From Pseudomonadota bacterium (GTDB lineage Bacteria; Pseudomonadota; Alphaproteobacteria; Sphingomonadales; Sphingomonadaceae): DNA of 64,000 nucleotides. Positions 49,234 to 57,669 of the stretch are shown here, piece after piece. The first letter of the stretch is position 1. Every line of letters starts with the position of its first letter. A program made the translations under genes and the position numbers. Location of the stretch: assembly GCA_020160755.1 (NCBI GenBank), contig JAIUPN010000002.1, positions 248,001-312,000 on the forward strand. The letters are read 5' to 3'. The notes beneath the pieces are model-generated. The model had not been told where the DNA came from. It did no database searches and saw nothing but the letters and a program-made list of their open reading frames with translations.

Positions 49234-49722
49234 ATGCTCGACGATACCAAAAAGAGGCCCGCGATCCTCTTCCTCTGCCTCGGCAATATCTGCCGGTCGC
49301 CGCTTGCCGAGGGAGCGGCGCGCGCCGCCTTCGCCAGGGCCGGGATCGAGGCGCTGCTCGATTCGGCGGGGACCGGCGACTGGCATGTCGGCCATCCGCC
49401 CGATGCGCGCGCGCAGGCCGAGGCGCGGCGCCGCGGCACCGACATTTCGGATCTGCGCGCGCGTCAGCTGTCGCCGGGCGATTTTACCCGCTTCGACCTC
49501 ATCCTCGCCGCCGACGAGAGCAATTTGCACGACGCGCGGGCGATCCGGCCCGCCGGCGCAACCGCCGAGCTCCGGCTGATGCTCGACCTGCTGCCCGGAC
49601 GCGCGGGTGAGGGCGTCACCGACCCCTATTATGGCGAGGCGGACGGCTTCGCCACGACATGGGACGATGTCGACGCGGTCGCGGTGGCGCTCGTCGCCGA
49701 ATTTTCGCCGTCGAGCGGATAA
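49234..49722 (+). CDS. Low-molecular-weight protein tyrosine phosphatase
   Basis: Protein of 162 residues. The P-loop CLGNICRSP (Cys15 nucleophile, Arg21) and the general-acid segment DPYYG of the LMW-PTP fold are present, with DSAGTGDWHVGHPPDARA in between. Bacterial members often regulate surface polysaccharide kinases; no such kinase is adjacent. The start at 49234 has GAGAGGAG 4 bases upstream. Its last 94 bases overlap the 3' end of thpR on the other strand. Confidence 0.93.
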   Translation: MLDDTKKRPAILFLCLGNICRSPLAEGAARAAFARAGIEALLDSAGTGDWHVGHPPDARAQAEARRRGTDISDLRARQLSPGDFTRFDLILAADESNLHDARAIRPAGATAELRLMLDLLPGRAGEGVTDPYYGEADGFATTWDDVDAVAVALVAEFSPSSG

Positions 49723-50246
49723 CGCGCAACGGGATGATAGCGCGAGCCGCCGTGGCCGAGTTCGCTTTCATAGAGCGTGACATGCCCGAATTCGAAGGCC
49801 GGGCTGGCGAGGCCGCCGTTCAGCGCAAGGAAGGGCGCGACCGGTCCCGAACCCCGATTCAGCCGCGCGAGCGTGACATGCGGAACAAAGGCGCGCGTTT
49901 CGGGCGCGACACCGACGCGCGCGAGCAACTGGTCGACCTTGCGGTGCAGCGCCGCGAGCGGCTCGTGCGGTTCGACCCCCGCCCAGACCATGTGGGGCCG
50001 TCCCTTCCGCTCGAACATTCCGACTTCGGCGATCCGCGCGGTGATCGCCGGCGCATAGAGTGGTCCGAGTGCCGCCGCGATATCCTCCGCCTGGTGCCGG
50101 TCGACCTCGCCGATAAAGCGCAGCGTCAGGTGAAGCTGGTCGTCGCTTTGCCAGCGCGCGCCGGCTATGCCGTGCATCGCGGCGATCAATATTCCGCGGA
50201 TTTCGCGCGGCGGCCGCAGCGCGACGAACAGGCGGTGCGTGGACAT
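49629..50246 (-). CDS. thpR: RNA 2',3'-cyclic phosphodiesterase (2H family)
   Basis: 2H phosphoesterase of 205 residues. The two catalytic HxTL motifs are HLTLRFIGEV and HVTLARLNRG. The natural end of the fold is near ARYPLDGE; the remaining 24 Ser/Thr/Ala-rich residues are an extension that runs across the opposite-strand phosphatase gene before meeting a stop. The start at 50246 (MSTHRLFVALRPP) matches family length, though no ribosome site is evident. Confidence 0.88.
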   Translation of the reverse strand: MSTHRLFVALRPPREIRGILIAAMHGIAGARWQSDDQLHLTLRFIGEVDRHQAEDIAAALGPLYAPAITARIAEVGMFERKGRPHMVWAGVEPHEPLAALHRKVDQLLARVGVAPETRAFVPHVTLARLNRGSGPVAPFLALNGGLASPAFEFGHVTLYESELGHGGSRYHPVARYPLDGENSATSATATASTSSHVVAKPSASP

Positions 50247-50301
50247 GACGCAGAGCATAAGCGGTGCGGCGCGCGATCGCGACTCCTTACCGTCGGCATG
50301 C

Positions 50302-50322
50302 CAATATTGTTGCTTAATATTG
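50302..50322. promoter_or_regulatory. AT-rich inverted repeat before the YccA-like gene
   Basis: CAATATT and AATATTG flank 7 bases in the divergent gap between thpR and the BI-1 gene; it is the only AT-rich stretch there and could be a regulator site. No regulator is suggested by context. Confidence 0.35.
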
Positions 50323-50412
50323 CTCTTGTCCGGTTTCGCTTGAAACGAGGGGGCAAACTCCCGATATTGCTGCTCACGGCCGGTATGGGCTGGCCGGTTA
50401 TGGAGATGAGAA

Positions 50413-51141
50413 ATGGCGAATTGGAACGACCCCAATATGGCGGCTTCCGGTTTTGGCGCCGGCGCGAACGCAATGGACCAGGCCGTCGATGCCGGCCTGC
50501 GGTCGTACATGCTGTCGGTATACAATTATATGGGCTCGGGCGTGCTGCTTACCGGCATCGTCGCGATGCTGGCATATAACAGCGGCTTCACCGCTTCGCT
50601 GATCGGTAGCCCGCTGATGTGGGTGGTGATGCTCGCGCCGCTGGCTTTCGTGCTGGTGCTGAGCTTCGGCATCAACAAGCTCTCGACCGGTGCCGCACAG
50701 GCGCTGTTCTGGGTCTATGCGGCGGTGATGGGTCTGTCGATGTCGACGATCTTCCTCGCCTTCACGGCTTCGTCGATCGCAACGACCTTCTTCGCGACCG
50801 CGGCCGCCTTCCTCGGTCTCAGCCTCTATGGCTACACGACCAAGAAGGATCTGTCGGGTTTCGGTACCTTCCTGATCATGGGTGTCGTCGGCATTCTGGT
50901 CGCGATGCTCATCAACTTCTTCTTGCAGTCGAGCGCACTTGCGATGGCGATCAGCGTGATCGGCGTGCTGCTCTTCGCGGGCCTTACCGCCTATGACACG
51001 CAGAAGATCAAGAGCATGTATTTCTATGTCCGCGGGACCGATTTTGTCGGCAAGTCGGTGGTGATGGGCGCGCTGACGCTCTATCTCGACTTCGTCAACA
51101 TGTTCACCTTCCTGCTCAACCTTCTGGGCAGCCGCGACTGA
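50413..51141 (+). CDS. Bax inhibitor-1/YccA family membrane protein
   Basis: Integral membrane protein of 242 residues with seven helices. SVYNYMGSGVLLTGIVAMLAY opens the domain; AGLTAYDTQKIKSMYF near the end carries the conserved Asp of the BI-1 pore region. Bacterial members interact with FtsH or behave as pH-sensitive calcium-leak channels. Followed closely by a strong terminator. Confidence 0.93.
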   Translation: MANWNDPNMAASGFGAGANAMDQAVDAGLRSYMLSVYNYMGSGVLLTGIVAMLAYNSGFTASLIGSPLMWVVMLAPLAFVLVLSFGINKLSTGAAQALFWVYAAVMGLSMSTIFLAFTASSIATTFFATAAAFLGLSLYGYTTKKDLSGFGTFLIMGVVGILVAMLINFFLQSSALAMAISVIGVLLFAGLTAYDTQKIKSMYFYVRGTDFVGKSVVMGALTLYLDFVNMFTFLLNLLGSRD

Positions 51142-51167
51142 TCGCGGCGGACGCGAACGAAACAAGG

Positions 51168-51203
51168 GAGCCCGGCGGAGCGATTCGCCGGGCTCTTTCT
51201 TTT
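51168..51203 (+). terminator. Rho-independent terminator after the YccA-like gene
   Basis: Perfect 10-bp stem GAGCCCGGCG / CGCCGGGCTC, 8-base loop, followed by TTTCTTTT. Confidence 0.9.
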
Positions 51204-51221
51204 GGGGCGAGGGGTATCGGT

Positions 51222-52115
51222 ATGATTCGCATCGGACTGGCCGCGGCGGCGGCGATGCTGGCCTTGCCGGCTCAGGCTGCCCAATCGGCGCCGGGCTGTG
51301 TCGTGGCACGGCCGGCCGGCGGCGACCTGAAAGCCTATGCCGCGACCTTCTTTCCCAAAGCAAGCTCCGCCGATCTCGATGCGCTGGCTGGCTGTCTTGG
51401 CGATCCGGATCCCGCGGTGCGCGACGATTTTGCCTTCACGCTCTGGTCCGAAGGGCTGCGTGGGCGGCACCTGGCCGACGGCCAGATGCGCCATGTGCTG
51501 GCGCGGCTGAGTGCCATCATCGCCGGCCCCGACGATGCGGCGGGCTTCCAGAAGCCCTTCGCCGCTCTCGCCTTGTCCGAGGTTGCGCGCGCCGACCGGG
51601 TCGCGCCCTATCTGAGCGAAGCCGAATTGCATGCGCTCGCGGTATCGGGCGCCGCCTATCTGCGCGGCGTCGCCGATTATCGCGGCTTTGTGGCAGGCGA
51701 GGGGTGGCGTCATGGGGTCGCGCATGGCGCCGATCTCCTGATGCAACTCGCGCTCAATCCGCGGCTGACGCGCGCCGACGCCGACCTGTTGCTGGCCGCC
51801 ATCGCGGCGCAGGTCGCCCCCGCCGCATCGCCTTCCTATATCCATGGCGAGGCGCGGCGCCTCGCGCGGCCGGTGCTCTTCCTCGCCAAACGTACCGACA
51901 TCGACGCCGCCGCCTGGGCGGCGTGGTTCCAGACGCTGCATCCCGACGACGCGCCGCGCTGGAAGGCGCCCTATGCCAGCATGGCGGGGCTGGCAGCAGT
52001 TCACAACAGCAGCGCGTTCGGCGACGCCGTGTATGTCGCGGCCAGCGAATCGCAGGATCCGCAGGTCCGGCGGCTCGCGCCGCTTGCCGCCGGATTGCTG
52101 AAGTCGCTGCCCTAG
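51222..52115 (+). CDS. DUF2785 domain exported protein
   Basis: Protein of 297 residues with a signal peptide ending LPAQAA. The body is all-helical, with the family block YRGFVAGEGWRHGVAHGADLLMQLA and the later SPSYIHGEARRLARPVLFLAKR. DUF2785 proteins have no established function; the GWRHGVAHGAD pattern with His/Asp could bind metal. It converges with a GST gene, sharing a CCTAGG stop overlap of 4 bases. Confidence 0.83.
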   Translation: MIRIGLAAAAAMLALPAQAAQSAPGCVVARPAGGDLKAYAATFFPKASSADLDALAGCLGDPDPAVRDDFAFTLWSEGLRGRHLADGQMRHVLARLSAIIAGPDDAAGFQKPFAALALSEVARADRVAPYLSEAELHALAVSGAAYLRGVADYRGFVAGEGWRHGVAHGADLLMQLALNPRLTRADADLLLAAIAAQVAPAASPSYIHGEARRLARPVLFLAKRTDIDAAAWAAWFQTLHPDDAPRWKAPYASMAGLAAVHNSSAFGDAVYVAASESQDPQVRRLAPLAAGLLKSLP

Positions 52116-52753
52116 GCCGGGCTCGTGCCCGCCGCCTGCATCGCGGCGATCAGGCCATTGTCGATCTCCTTCGCGCGCCGGTACGCCGGACGTTCGCGCA
52201 AGGGGGCGACATAGGCCTCGAACGCCGGGCGCGACGCGATGGTGCCGAACTGAAGCCCCCAGTCGATCTGGCTGCCGACATAGACGTCGGCCGCGCTGAA
52301 GCGGTCGCCCGCGACGAAGGCCTTGCCCGCGACCGCGCTTTCGAGCGCGTCGAGCGCGGCGGGCAGCGAGCCGAAGCCCGCCATACGCTGCTGGTCGGTG
52401 TCGGGCTCGACGCCGAAATGCTTCGCGGTGATCGCCTGCTCGACCGGCCCCGCAGTAAAGAACAGCCAGCGGTAATAATCGGCGCGGTCGGCCGGGACGG
52501 GGGCAAGGCCGGCTTCGGGAAAGGCATCGGCCAGATAGGCGCAGATCGCGGCGCATTCGGTCACGACCCTGCCTGCATGGACGACCGCCGGAACCTTGCC
52601 CATCGGGTTGATCGCCAGATAGGCATCGTCCTTCATCGTCGTGCCATAATCGAGGATGCGCGGTTCGTAAGGCGCGCCGACCTCTTCGAGCATCCAGCGG
52701 ACAATCTGCCCGCGCGACATCGGGTTGGTATAGAAAATCAGGTCGTCGGCCAT
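52112..52753 (-). CDS. Glutathione S-transferase
   Basis: Protein of 213 residues. The thioredoxin-like domain has IFYTNPMSRGQIVRWMLEE (Ser as likely activating residue), the cis-Pro segment INPMGKVPAVVHAGRVVTECAAICAYL and the helical C-terminal domain ending ERPAYRRAKEID. Conjugation substrate unknown. The ATG at 52753 was taken because GGAG sits 7 bases upstream; a Met one codon earlier is possible. Confidence 0.92.
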   Translation of the reverse strand: MADDLIFYTNPMSRGQIVRWMLEEVGAPYEPRILDYGTTMKDDAYLAINPMGKVPAVVHAGRVVTECAAICAYLADAFPEAGLAPVPADRADYYRWLFFTAGPVEQAITAKHFGVEPDTDQQRMAGFGSLPAALDALESAVAGKAFVAGDRFSAADVYVGSQIDWGLQFGTIASRPAFEAYVAPLRERPAYRRAKEIDNGLIAAMQAAGTSPA

Positions 52754-52856
52754 CATGCTTCTCCCGCGAGGTTTCGATTCGGATTGGAACATATCAGGAA
52801 CATCGTTCAACTGCTACCGGGCTTGTTTTGTCACCGATCGCGGCTAAGGCAAAGGC

Positions 52857-53618
52857 ATGAGCGACGAACGCATCTGGACCGCCGCCGTGCTGGTGATCGG
52901 CGACGAGATTCTCTCGGGCCGCACGCAGGACAAGAATGTCGCGCAGATCGCGACCTGGCTCGAAGTGCAGGGGATTCGCCTCCGCGAGGTGCGCATCGTC
53001 CCTGACGTCGAGCAGGAGATCGTCGACGCGCTGAACGCGATCCGCGCACGCTACGACTATGTCTTTACCACCGGCGGCATCGGGCCGACGCACGACGACA
53101 TCACCGTCGACGCGGTCTCCAAGGCGCTCGGCGTCGGCGTTATCATCCATCCCGCGGCGCGCGCGATCCTTGAGCGTTACTACACCGCGCGCGGCAGCGA
53201 GTTGACCGAGGCACGGCTGCGCATGGCGCGCACCCCCGACGGTGCCGAACTGATCCCCAATCGCATGTCGGGCGCGCCGGGCATCCGCATCGGCAATCTG
53301 TTCGTGATGGCGGGGGTGCCGCACATTACCGCGGGAATGCTCGATGCGCTGACCGGCGAGCTCGAGGGCGGCGCGCCGCTCGTCGCGCACACGATCGGTG
53401 CGTGGGCGCCCGAGAGCGAGATCGCGGATCTTTTGCGGTTGGGCGAAAAAGATCATCCGGGCGTCGCGATCGGCAGCTACCCCTTCTTTCGCGAGGGCAA
53501 GACCGGCGCGAATTTCGTCATTCGCTCGACCGACGGCGAACAGGTTGCGGCGTGTGTCGCGATGCTCACCGCGGGCTTCGAAGCGCTTGGCTATGCGGTG
53601 ACCGACGGCGGCATCTGA
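52857..53618 (+). CDS. CinA-type competence/damage-inducible protein, MoCF domain
   Basis: Protein of 253 residues made of the molybdopterin-binding-like CinA N-terminal domain (VLVIGDEILSGRTQDKN, FTTGGIGPTHDDITVDAV, GAPGIRIGNLFVMAGVPHI). The C-terminal nicotinamide-nucleotide amidase domain of full CinA is absent, as in many alphaproteobacterial forms. Its 3' end overlaps the MFS gene on the other strand by 28 bases. Confidence 0.9.
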   Translation: MSDERIWTAAVLVIGDEILSGRTQDKNVAQIATWLEVQGIRLREVRIVPDVEQEIVDALNAIRARYDYVFTTGGIGPTHDDITVDAVSKALGVGVIIHPAARAILERYYTARGSELTEARLRMARTPDGAELIPNRMSGAPGIRIGNLFVMAGVPHITAGMLDALTGELEGGAPLVAHTIGAWAPESEIADLLRLGEKDHPGVAIGSYPFFREGKTGANFVIRSTDGEQVAACVAMLTAGFEALGYAVTDGGI

Positions 53619-54823
53619 TCGGCCGGCTGCGCACGCGGAAGGCGGCGCAGCATCAGGATCGCGAACAGGCCAAAGATCGCCGCGACGACGAATGCCGCGC
53701 CGGGAAAATGCACCGGCGCGCCGTCGGCGGTAAAATAAGCCATCGTGCCGGTGAGCAGCAGCGGCGCGAACAGCTGGCCCAATCCCATCGCCATCGCCGA
53801 AATCCCCTGCACCTCGCCCTGCGTCTCAGGCGTCGCACGGCGCGACATCATCGCCATCAGCGACGGCTGCACCGGCGCCTGCAACGCGACGGGGATCAGC
53901 AGAAGGAAGGCGCCGATTGTCGAGGTGGTGAAGGCGTAACCGATATAGACCGCCACCGCGACGAGGATGCCGAGCGTCGCGGCATCGCGTTCACCGAAGC
54001 GCGCGACCGCGGGGCCGACGACGAAGACCTGCCCGAGCGCGATCATCACCCCGACCGCGGCAAGGCTCGCGCCGATCATTCCCGGGGTCCAGCCGAGCTG
54101 CGCGATGCAATAGAAGCTCCACGTCATCGGATAGACGAGGCTCGCGATCTGCCAGAGCACGAGCACCCCCGCGACCCCGTCCATGCCGGGCAGCGCGCGC
54201 ATCGTCTTCCACGCGCCAAGCGGATTGGCGCGGCGCCAGTCGAAGGCGCGGCGGCGTTCGGGCGGCAGCGTTTCGGGGAAGATGAAAGCGCCGTAGAGCA
54301 TGTTCGCGGCGGCGAGGATCGCGGCGGCCACGAACGGCGCGCGCGGGCTGATCTCGCCGAGAAAGCCGCCGAGGGCAGGCCCCGCGACGAAGCCGATGCC
54401 AAAGGCGGCGCCGACGAAACCGAAATTGCGCGCCCGTTCCTCGGGTTTGGTGATGTCGGCGATCGCCGCCTGCGCTGCGGCATAGCTGCCCCCGAAGATG
54501 CCCGACAGCGCGCGCGCGACAAACAGCCAGGGCAAGGTCTCGACGATCGTCAGCAGCGCATAGTCGACCGCGAGCCCGCCGAGCGCGAGCAGGAGCACGC
54601 GCCGCCGTCCGAAATGGTCCGACAGATTGCCGAGCACGGGCGAGGCGAGGAAGGTCGCGACCGCCATGACGAGGCCGATCCACGCCCCGACTTCGATCGC
54701 GTGCGGCAGGTCGATTTCGCCGACTTCCATGACAAGTTGCGGCAGCACGGGCATGATGATGCCGAAGCCGACCGCGTCCATGAAAATCGTCGCAACGATG
54801 AACGGGATGGTACGCTTCGCCAT
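53591..54823 (-). CDS. MFS efflux transporter, TetA-like
   Basis: Transporter of 410 residues with twelve helices. VATIFMDAVGFGIIMPVLPQLV at the start, motif A SPVLGNLSDHFGRRRVLLLALGG and motif C-like FGFVGAAFGIGFVAGPALGGFLG are typical of TetA-type drug/proton antiporters. Drug specificity is not predictable. The ATG at 54823 has AAGGG 6 bases upstream. Divergent from the transglutaminase gene, with no adjacent TetR-like regulator. Confidence 0.9.
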   Translation of the reverse strand: MAKRTIPFIVATIFMDAVGFGIIMPVLPQLVMEVGEIDLPHAIEVGAWIGLVMAVATFLASPVLGNLSDHFGRRRVLLLALGGLAVDYALLTIVETLPWLFVARALSGIFGGSYAAAQAAIADITKPEERARNFGFVGAAFGIGFVAGPALGGFLGEISPRAPFVAAAILAAANMLYGAFIFPETLPPERRRAFDWRRANPLGAWKTMRALPGMDGVAGVLVLWQIASLVYPMTWSFYCIAQLGWTPGMIGASLAAVGVMIALGQVFVVGPAVARFGERDAATLGILVAVAVYIGYAFTTSTIGAFLLLIPVALQAPVQPSLMAMMSRRATPETQGEVQGISAMAMGLGQLFAPLLLTGTMAYFTADGAPVHFPGAAFVVAAIFGLFAILMLRRLPRAQPADQMPPSVTA

Positions 54824-54886
54824 CACTTGCCCTTTGCCCCTGCCATGCCTAGCGCCACCGAACCTTTCCTCATGCGTTGCCGATAG

Positions 54887-55663
54887 ATGAAACTCGAAAT
54901 TTCCGCCTCCCTAAATTACCGGTTGCCCGAGCCGGTCGACCTGATGCTCCAGATCGAGGCCGCGGACGGGCATGGCCAGCGTGTCCTCGATGCGACGCTC
55001 GACCTCGGTGCCCCCGACCGTATGTCGCGGGTGCCAACCCCGAATGGCCTTTGCGAACCGATCTGGCTGCGTGAGCATGGCGAACTGCATGTCGCCTATC
55101 GCGCTCGCATCGCGATCGATCGCCCGCCCGCCGATCTGGAGCGGCTTGCACCCGTGCCGCTGCACCGCCTCCCTGCGGAGGCGGTCCCCTATCTCAACGA
55201 ATCGCGCTATTGTCCGTCGAACAAGTTCCACGCTTTCGTCGACCGGCGCTTCGGCGAGCTTGCGGGCGGGGCCAAGATCGCACGAATGCGCGACTGGATC
55301 GAAAGCCGCTTCACCTATCTGCCTGGCACCAGCACCGCCGAAACCGGCGCGCTCGACAGCTTCGTCGAACGCCGCGGGGTGTGCCGCGACTATGCGCATG
55401 TCATGATCGCGCTTGCCCGCGCCGCGCACATCCCTGCGCGCATGGCGAGCGTCTATGCGCTCGGTGTTGATCCGCAGGATTTTCACGCGGTCGCCGAAGT
55501 CTATCTGGCAGGTGATTGGCATCCGGTTGACGCGACGGGCATGTCGCGCGGAGATGCGATGGCGCGCATCTGCGTCGGCCGCGACGCCGCCGACATCGCT
55601 TTCCTCACCGCCTATCGCGAGATCGAGCTCATCGAACAGTCGGTGTCGGTGCGGCAGGGGTAA
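54887..55663 (+). CDS. Transglutaminase-like cysteine protease-fold protein
   Basis: Protein of 258 residues with an N-terminal beta domain and a transglutaminase core. The catalytic triad is readable: Cys in RRGVCRDYAHVMIALAR, His in DFHAVAEVYL and Asp in HPVDATGMSRGD. Such bacterial proteins usually act as peptidases or hydrolases. It is the last gene with core-like composition before the accessory region. Confidence 0.9.
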   Translation: MKLEISASLNYRLPEPVDLMLQIEAADGHGQRVLDATLDLGAPDRMSRVPTPNGLCEPIWLREHGELHVAYRARIAIDRPPADLERLAPVPLHRLPAEAVPYLNESRYCPSNKFHAFVDRRFGELAGGAKIARMRDWIESRFTYLPGTSTAETGALDSFVERRGVCRDYAHVMIALARAAHIPARMASVYALGVDPQDFHAVAEVYLAGDWHPVDATGMSRGDAMARICVGRDAADIAFLTAYREIELIEQSVSVRQG

Positions 55664-55769
55664 GATGATGGAGCGGTGAAGGGAATCGAATAATCGCAAA
55701 AACCAAGGGGAAGCCTAGTCATTCAGCCCGATGCTAATTCGAAGGCCCCCTGAAAAGCCCCCGTCAGTA

Positions 55770-55812
55770 CTGGACTTAAAAGTCCGGAGGTTCGATTCCG
55801 AACGCGGCGCTT
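55770..55812 (+). other. tRNA-3'-end-like fragment at the island junction
   Basis: GGACTTAAAAGTCC resembles a tRNA-Leu(UAA)-type anticodon arm and is followed by GGTTCGATTCCG, a T-loop consensus, and then GCGGCGC. The T stem does not pair well and the D arm and acceptor 5' half are missing, so this is not a functional tRNA. Fragments of this kind are often left at attachment sites of integrative elements. No second copy was found in the window. Confidence 0.35.
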
Positions 55813-55864
55813 GCCGGGCAAAGTTGGCCCGTACCGAAAGATGCGGCTTTAGGCAAATGAGCGA

Positions 55865-56584
55865 TTAGTTGGCGACCAGTTCGGCGATTTTGGCGGCGAC
55901 TTCTGCCATGGACTCTTCGGCTGTGTTCAGTCCAGCCCTAGAGGCAAGCAGGAGGCTCACCTGTTCAAGTTCTTCATATGTCGTTCCATGAACGACTGGC
56001 ACGAGACGCTCCCGCCGCAGGAGCGCCGAAAGTTCTTTGTCCGCGATGCCTTCTGCCGGGAGCCGACGCAACATCGCGGGGGTCACCAAAACGATCCCTA
56101 CACGAGAATTCACCAAACCCTTGTCAATCGCCCGCATCATCGGGACCCCTAGGCCAAGGTCTTTTTCGCTGAACCATACGCGGACACCGCGCGCTTCCAG
56201 CAGATCATGCAGTTGCTTGGCCGAGCCCTGCCTGTCATCCCACGCATGACAGAGAAACACGTCTCGAAGGTCAGGCTGCGTCGCTGCCAGATTCTCTACG
56301 TTTTCGCGAACCGGCGTGAGGGACTGCACTTGTTCGGGAGTGTACCACACTGCCGAACCTGCTCTCGACCAGCGAGGCTTCGCGATACGGCGAGATCCGC
56401 CACCGCTACTCCGGCCGCCGCCACCGCTGCCCGACGACGAGTATGAAGGTGTATATGAGGGAGTATAAGAAGGCGGGGAATAGGACGAGTAAGACCTAGA
56501 GCCACGATAGCGAGGGCCGCACACAGGGCAGTCCGCTCCCCCGCCCCGTATGTGGCCTCTTACTGGTGCTGTGCATCTAGCCAT
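55865..56584 (-). CDS. TIR domain protein with N-terminal Cys/His cluster
   Basis: Protein of 239 residues. Residues 4-22 form a C-x6-H-x7-C-x2-C cluster (CTAPVRGH...CPVC) likely to bind one zinc; 27-64 is a low-complexity Ser/Tyr/Pro/Gly linker; 107-239 is a TIR domain starting RDVFLCHAWDD, with VRVWFSEKDLGLG, RVGIVLVTP and DKELSALL, where Glu184 falls at the place of the NADase Glu. Bacterial TIR domains commonly cleave NAD+ or make cyclic ADP-ribose isomers in phage defence. AAGGAG precedes the ATG, 16 bases after the SEC-C gene, so the two are co-transcribed. Lower GC than the core. Confidence 0.85.
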   Translation of the reverse strand: MARCTAPVRGHIRGGGADCPVCGPRYRGSRSYSSYSPPSYTPSYTPSYSSSGSGGGGRSSGGGSRRIAKPRWSRAGSAVWYTPEQVQSLTPVRENVENLAATQPDLRDVFLCHAWDDRQGSAKQLHDLLEARGVRVWFSEKDLGLGVPMMRAIDKGLVNSRVGIVLVTPAMLRRLPAEGIADKELSALLRRERLVPVVHGTTYEELEQVSLLLASRAGLNTAEESMAEVAAKIAELVAN

Positions 56585-56600
56585 GTCTTTCTTCTCCTTG

Positions 56601-57551
56601 CTAAGCTTGTTTGGAAGTTCGGGCCATGGGGGCCATCAGGTTGTGCACGTCACTGATTCTTGGCGCGGTGCACTCGCCTGTGGCGAAGTCGGCAATCGCC
56701 AGCGGGGGCTTACGATCCCCGAGCCTGCCGCCCATGTGCCGCACAAAGTCTTGGGCCAGTCGCCCTAAGTCAAACCGTAGATCCCTCGGCTTGCAACATT
56801 CCGCATATCGCGCCGTCAGTGATCCGCAGCCGCAGAGTTCGTCGTCTTTGCATTGCGCCAAGCGATAATAAGGGTTCAGCACCTCGTTGGGAGGGGGCAG
56901 AGAATATTGCCTCCCCGGCCACCGGCCCGTGACCTTCAAGTGCAGGTGGCGAAGCGCCCACACCGTATAGAGGTCCACCAACGACGTCAGATTGCCGCCC
57001 TCAGTCCAGACGTTATCGCTGGGCGAAAACGCACATATCGATCCGTCGAAAAAATTTGTGTGCCGAGGTCCTATCCATAGTGGGCCGCCGGGGTCATTCC
57101 AAAAGCCCCAGGCACGTGGCCCAAATCCGGGCGCAAACGGCAGGGCGATTAGAAATGTGGCTCCGTAGTCTAGGCCCGATAAAACCGAGCTTTGGGTCTG
57201 GAGCCACATTCCGTCATCATCAGGGAACACGCGGGACGTGGGATATACCTTTTCAAGGCTCCCTACCTGCGCTTCGTAGGCGGTCCGAAGCATGCGGCCG
57301 CTGATCCGTGCGGAGGCACCGGCCTGCCGTGATCGACAGGGCGTCCCTTTCCGTCGGGCGGTCCCTTTCCGTGACCCGGCTGCGGGTCCTCTCGGTCTTT
57401 GCTGTTCATCGTCAGTTTCCTCGCCCAGTGCGAATGATACGACATCGGACGCGCTGGGCATAACCACGCCGCCGTCGAACACGTGAGGGAATACATTGGC
57501 GTCCAGTTGCCTGCCGATCTCGGTCAGGATTTCCCGGGACGATGGCTCCAT
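56601..57551 (-). CDS. SEC-C motif protein with E2-like (UBC-type) pattern
   Basis: Protein of 316 residues. Residues 48-90 are a basic low-complexity linker. Residues 125-205 read like the core of a ubiquitin-conjugating fold: a strand (ATFLIALPFAPG), a Pro-containing turn, then RHTNFFDGSICAF and a Trp at 182, comparable to HPN...GSIC...W of eukaryotic E2s, with Cys173 as the candidate active Cys. C240, C242, C252 and C253 form a SEC-C type zinc motif (LCGCGSLTARYAECC). The start at 57551 has GGAGGAAGGAG upstream; a longer form from 57620 would add a C-x10-C knuckle (RCAGPSIKGERC). Precedes and probably partners the TIR gene. The E2 assignment is inference. Confidence 0.72.
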   Translation of the reverse strand: MEPSSREILTEIGRQLDANVFPHVFDGGVVMPSASDVVSFALGEETDDEQQRPRGPAAGSRKGTARRKGTPCRSRQAGASARISGRMLRTAYEAQVGSLEKVYPTSRVFPDDDGMWLQTQSSVLSGLDYGATFLIALPFAPGFGPRAWGFWNDPGGPLWIGPRHTNFFDGSICAFSPSDNVWTEGGNLTSLVDLYTVWALRHLHLKVTGRWPGRQYSLPPPNEVLNPYYRLAQCKDDELCGCGSLTARYAECCKPRDLRFDLGRLAQDFVRHMGGRLGDRKPPLAIADFATGECTAPRISDVHNLMAPMARTSKQA

Positions 57552-57640
57552 GTCTCCTTCCTCCAAGTTTAAATTGCATCGCTCGCCTTTGATGCTTGGC
57601 CCGGCACAGCGCAGTGCCATGTCACTTGGGCTCGATCACT

Positions 57641-57669
57641 TTGACGAGTCGTGCGATACAGACTATCTG
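57641..57669 (+). promoter_or_regulatory. Candidate sigma-70 promoter of the WYL-nucleotidyltransferase unit
   Basis: TTGACG (57641-57646), a 17-base spacer and TATCTG (57664-57669) point to the WYL gene, with start of transcription near 57676. On the other strand TTGACT at 57689-57694 faces it towards the SEC-C gene, so the two units may be controlled from one shared stretch, probably by the WYL protein. Confidence 0.5.

Noticed and set aside
55770..55812. Functional tRNA
   Set aside because: No acceptor or D arm and a poorly paired T stem; kept only as a possible scar.
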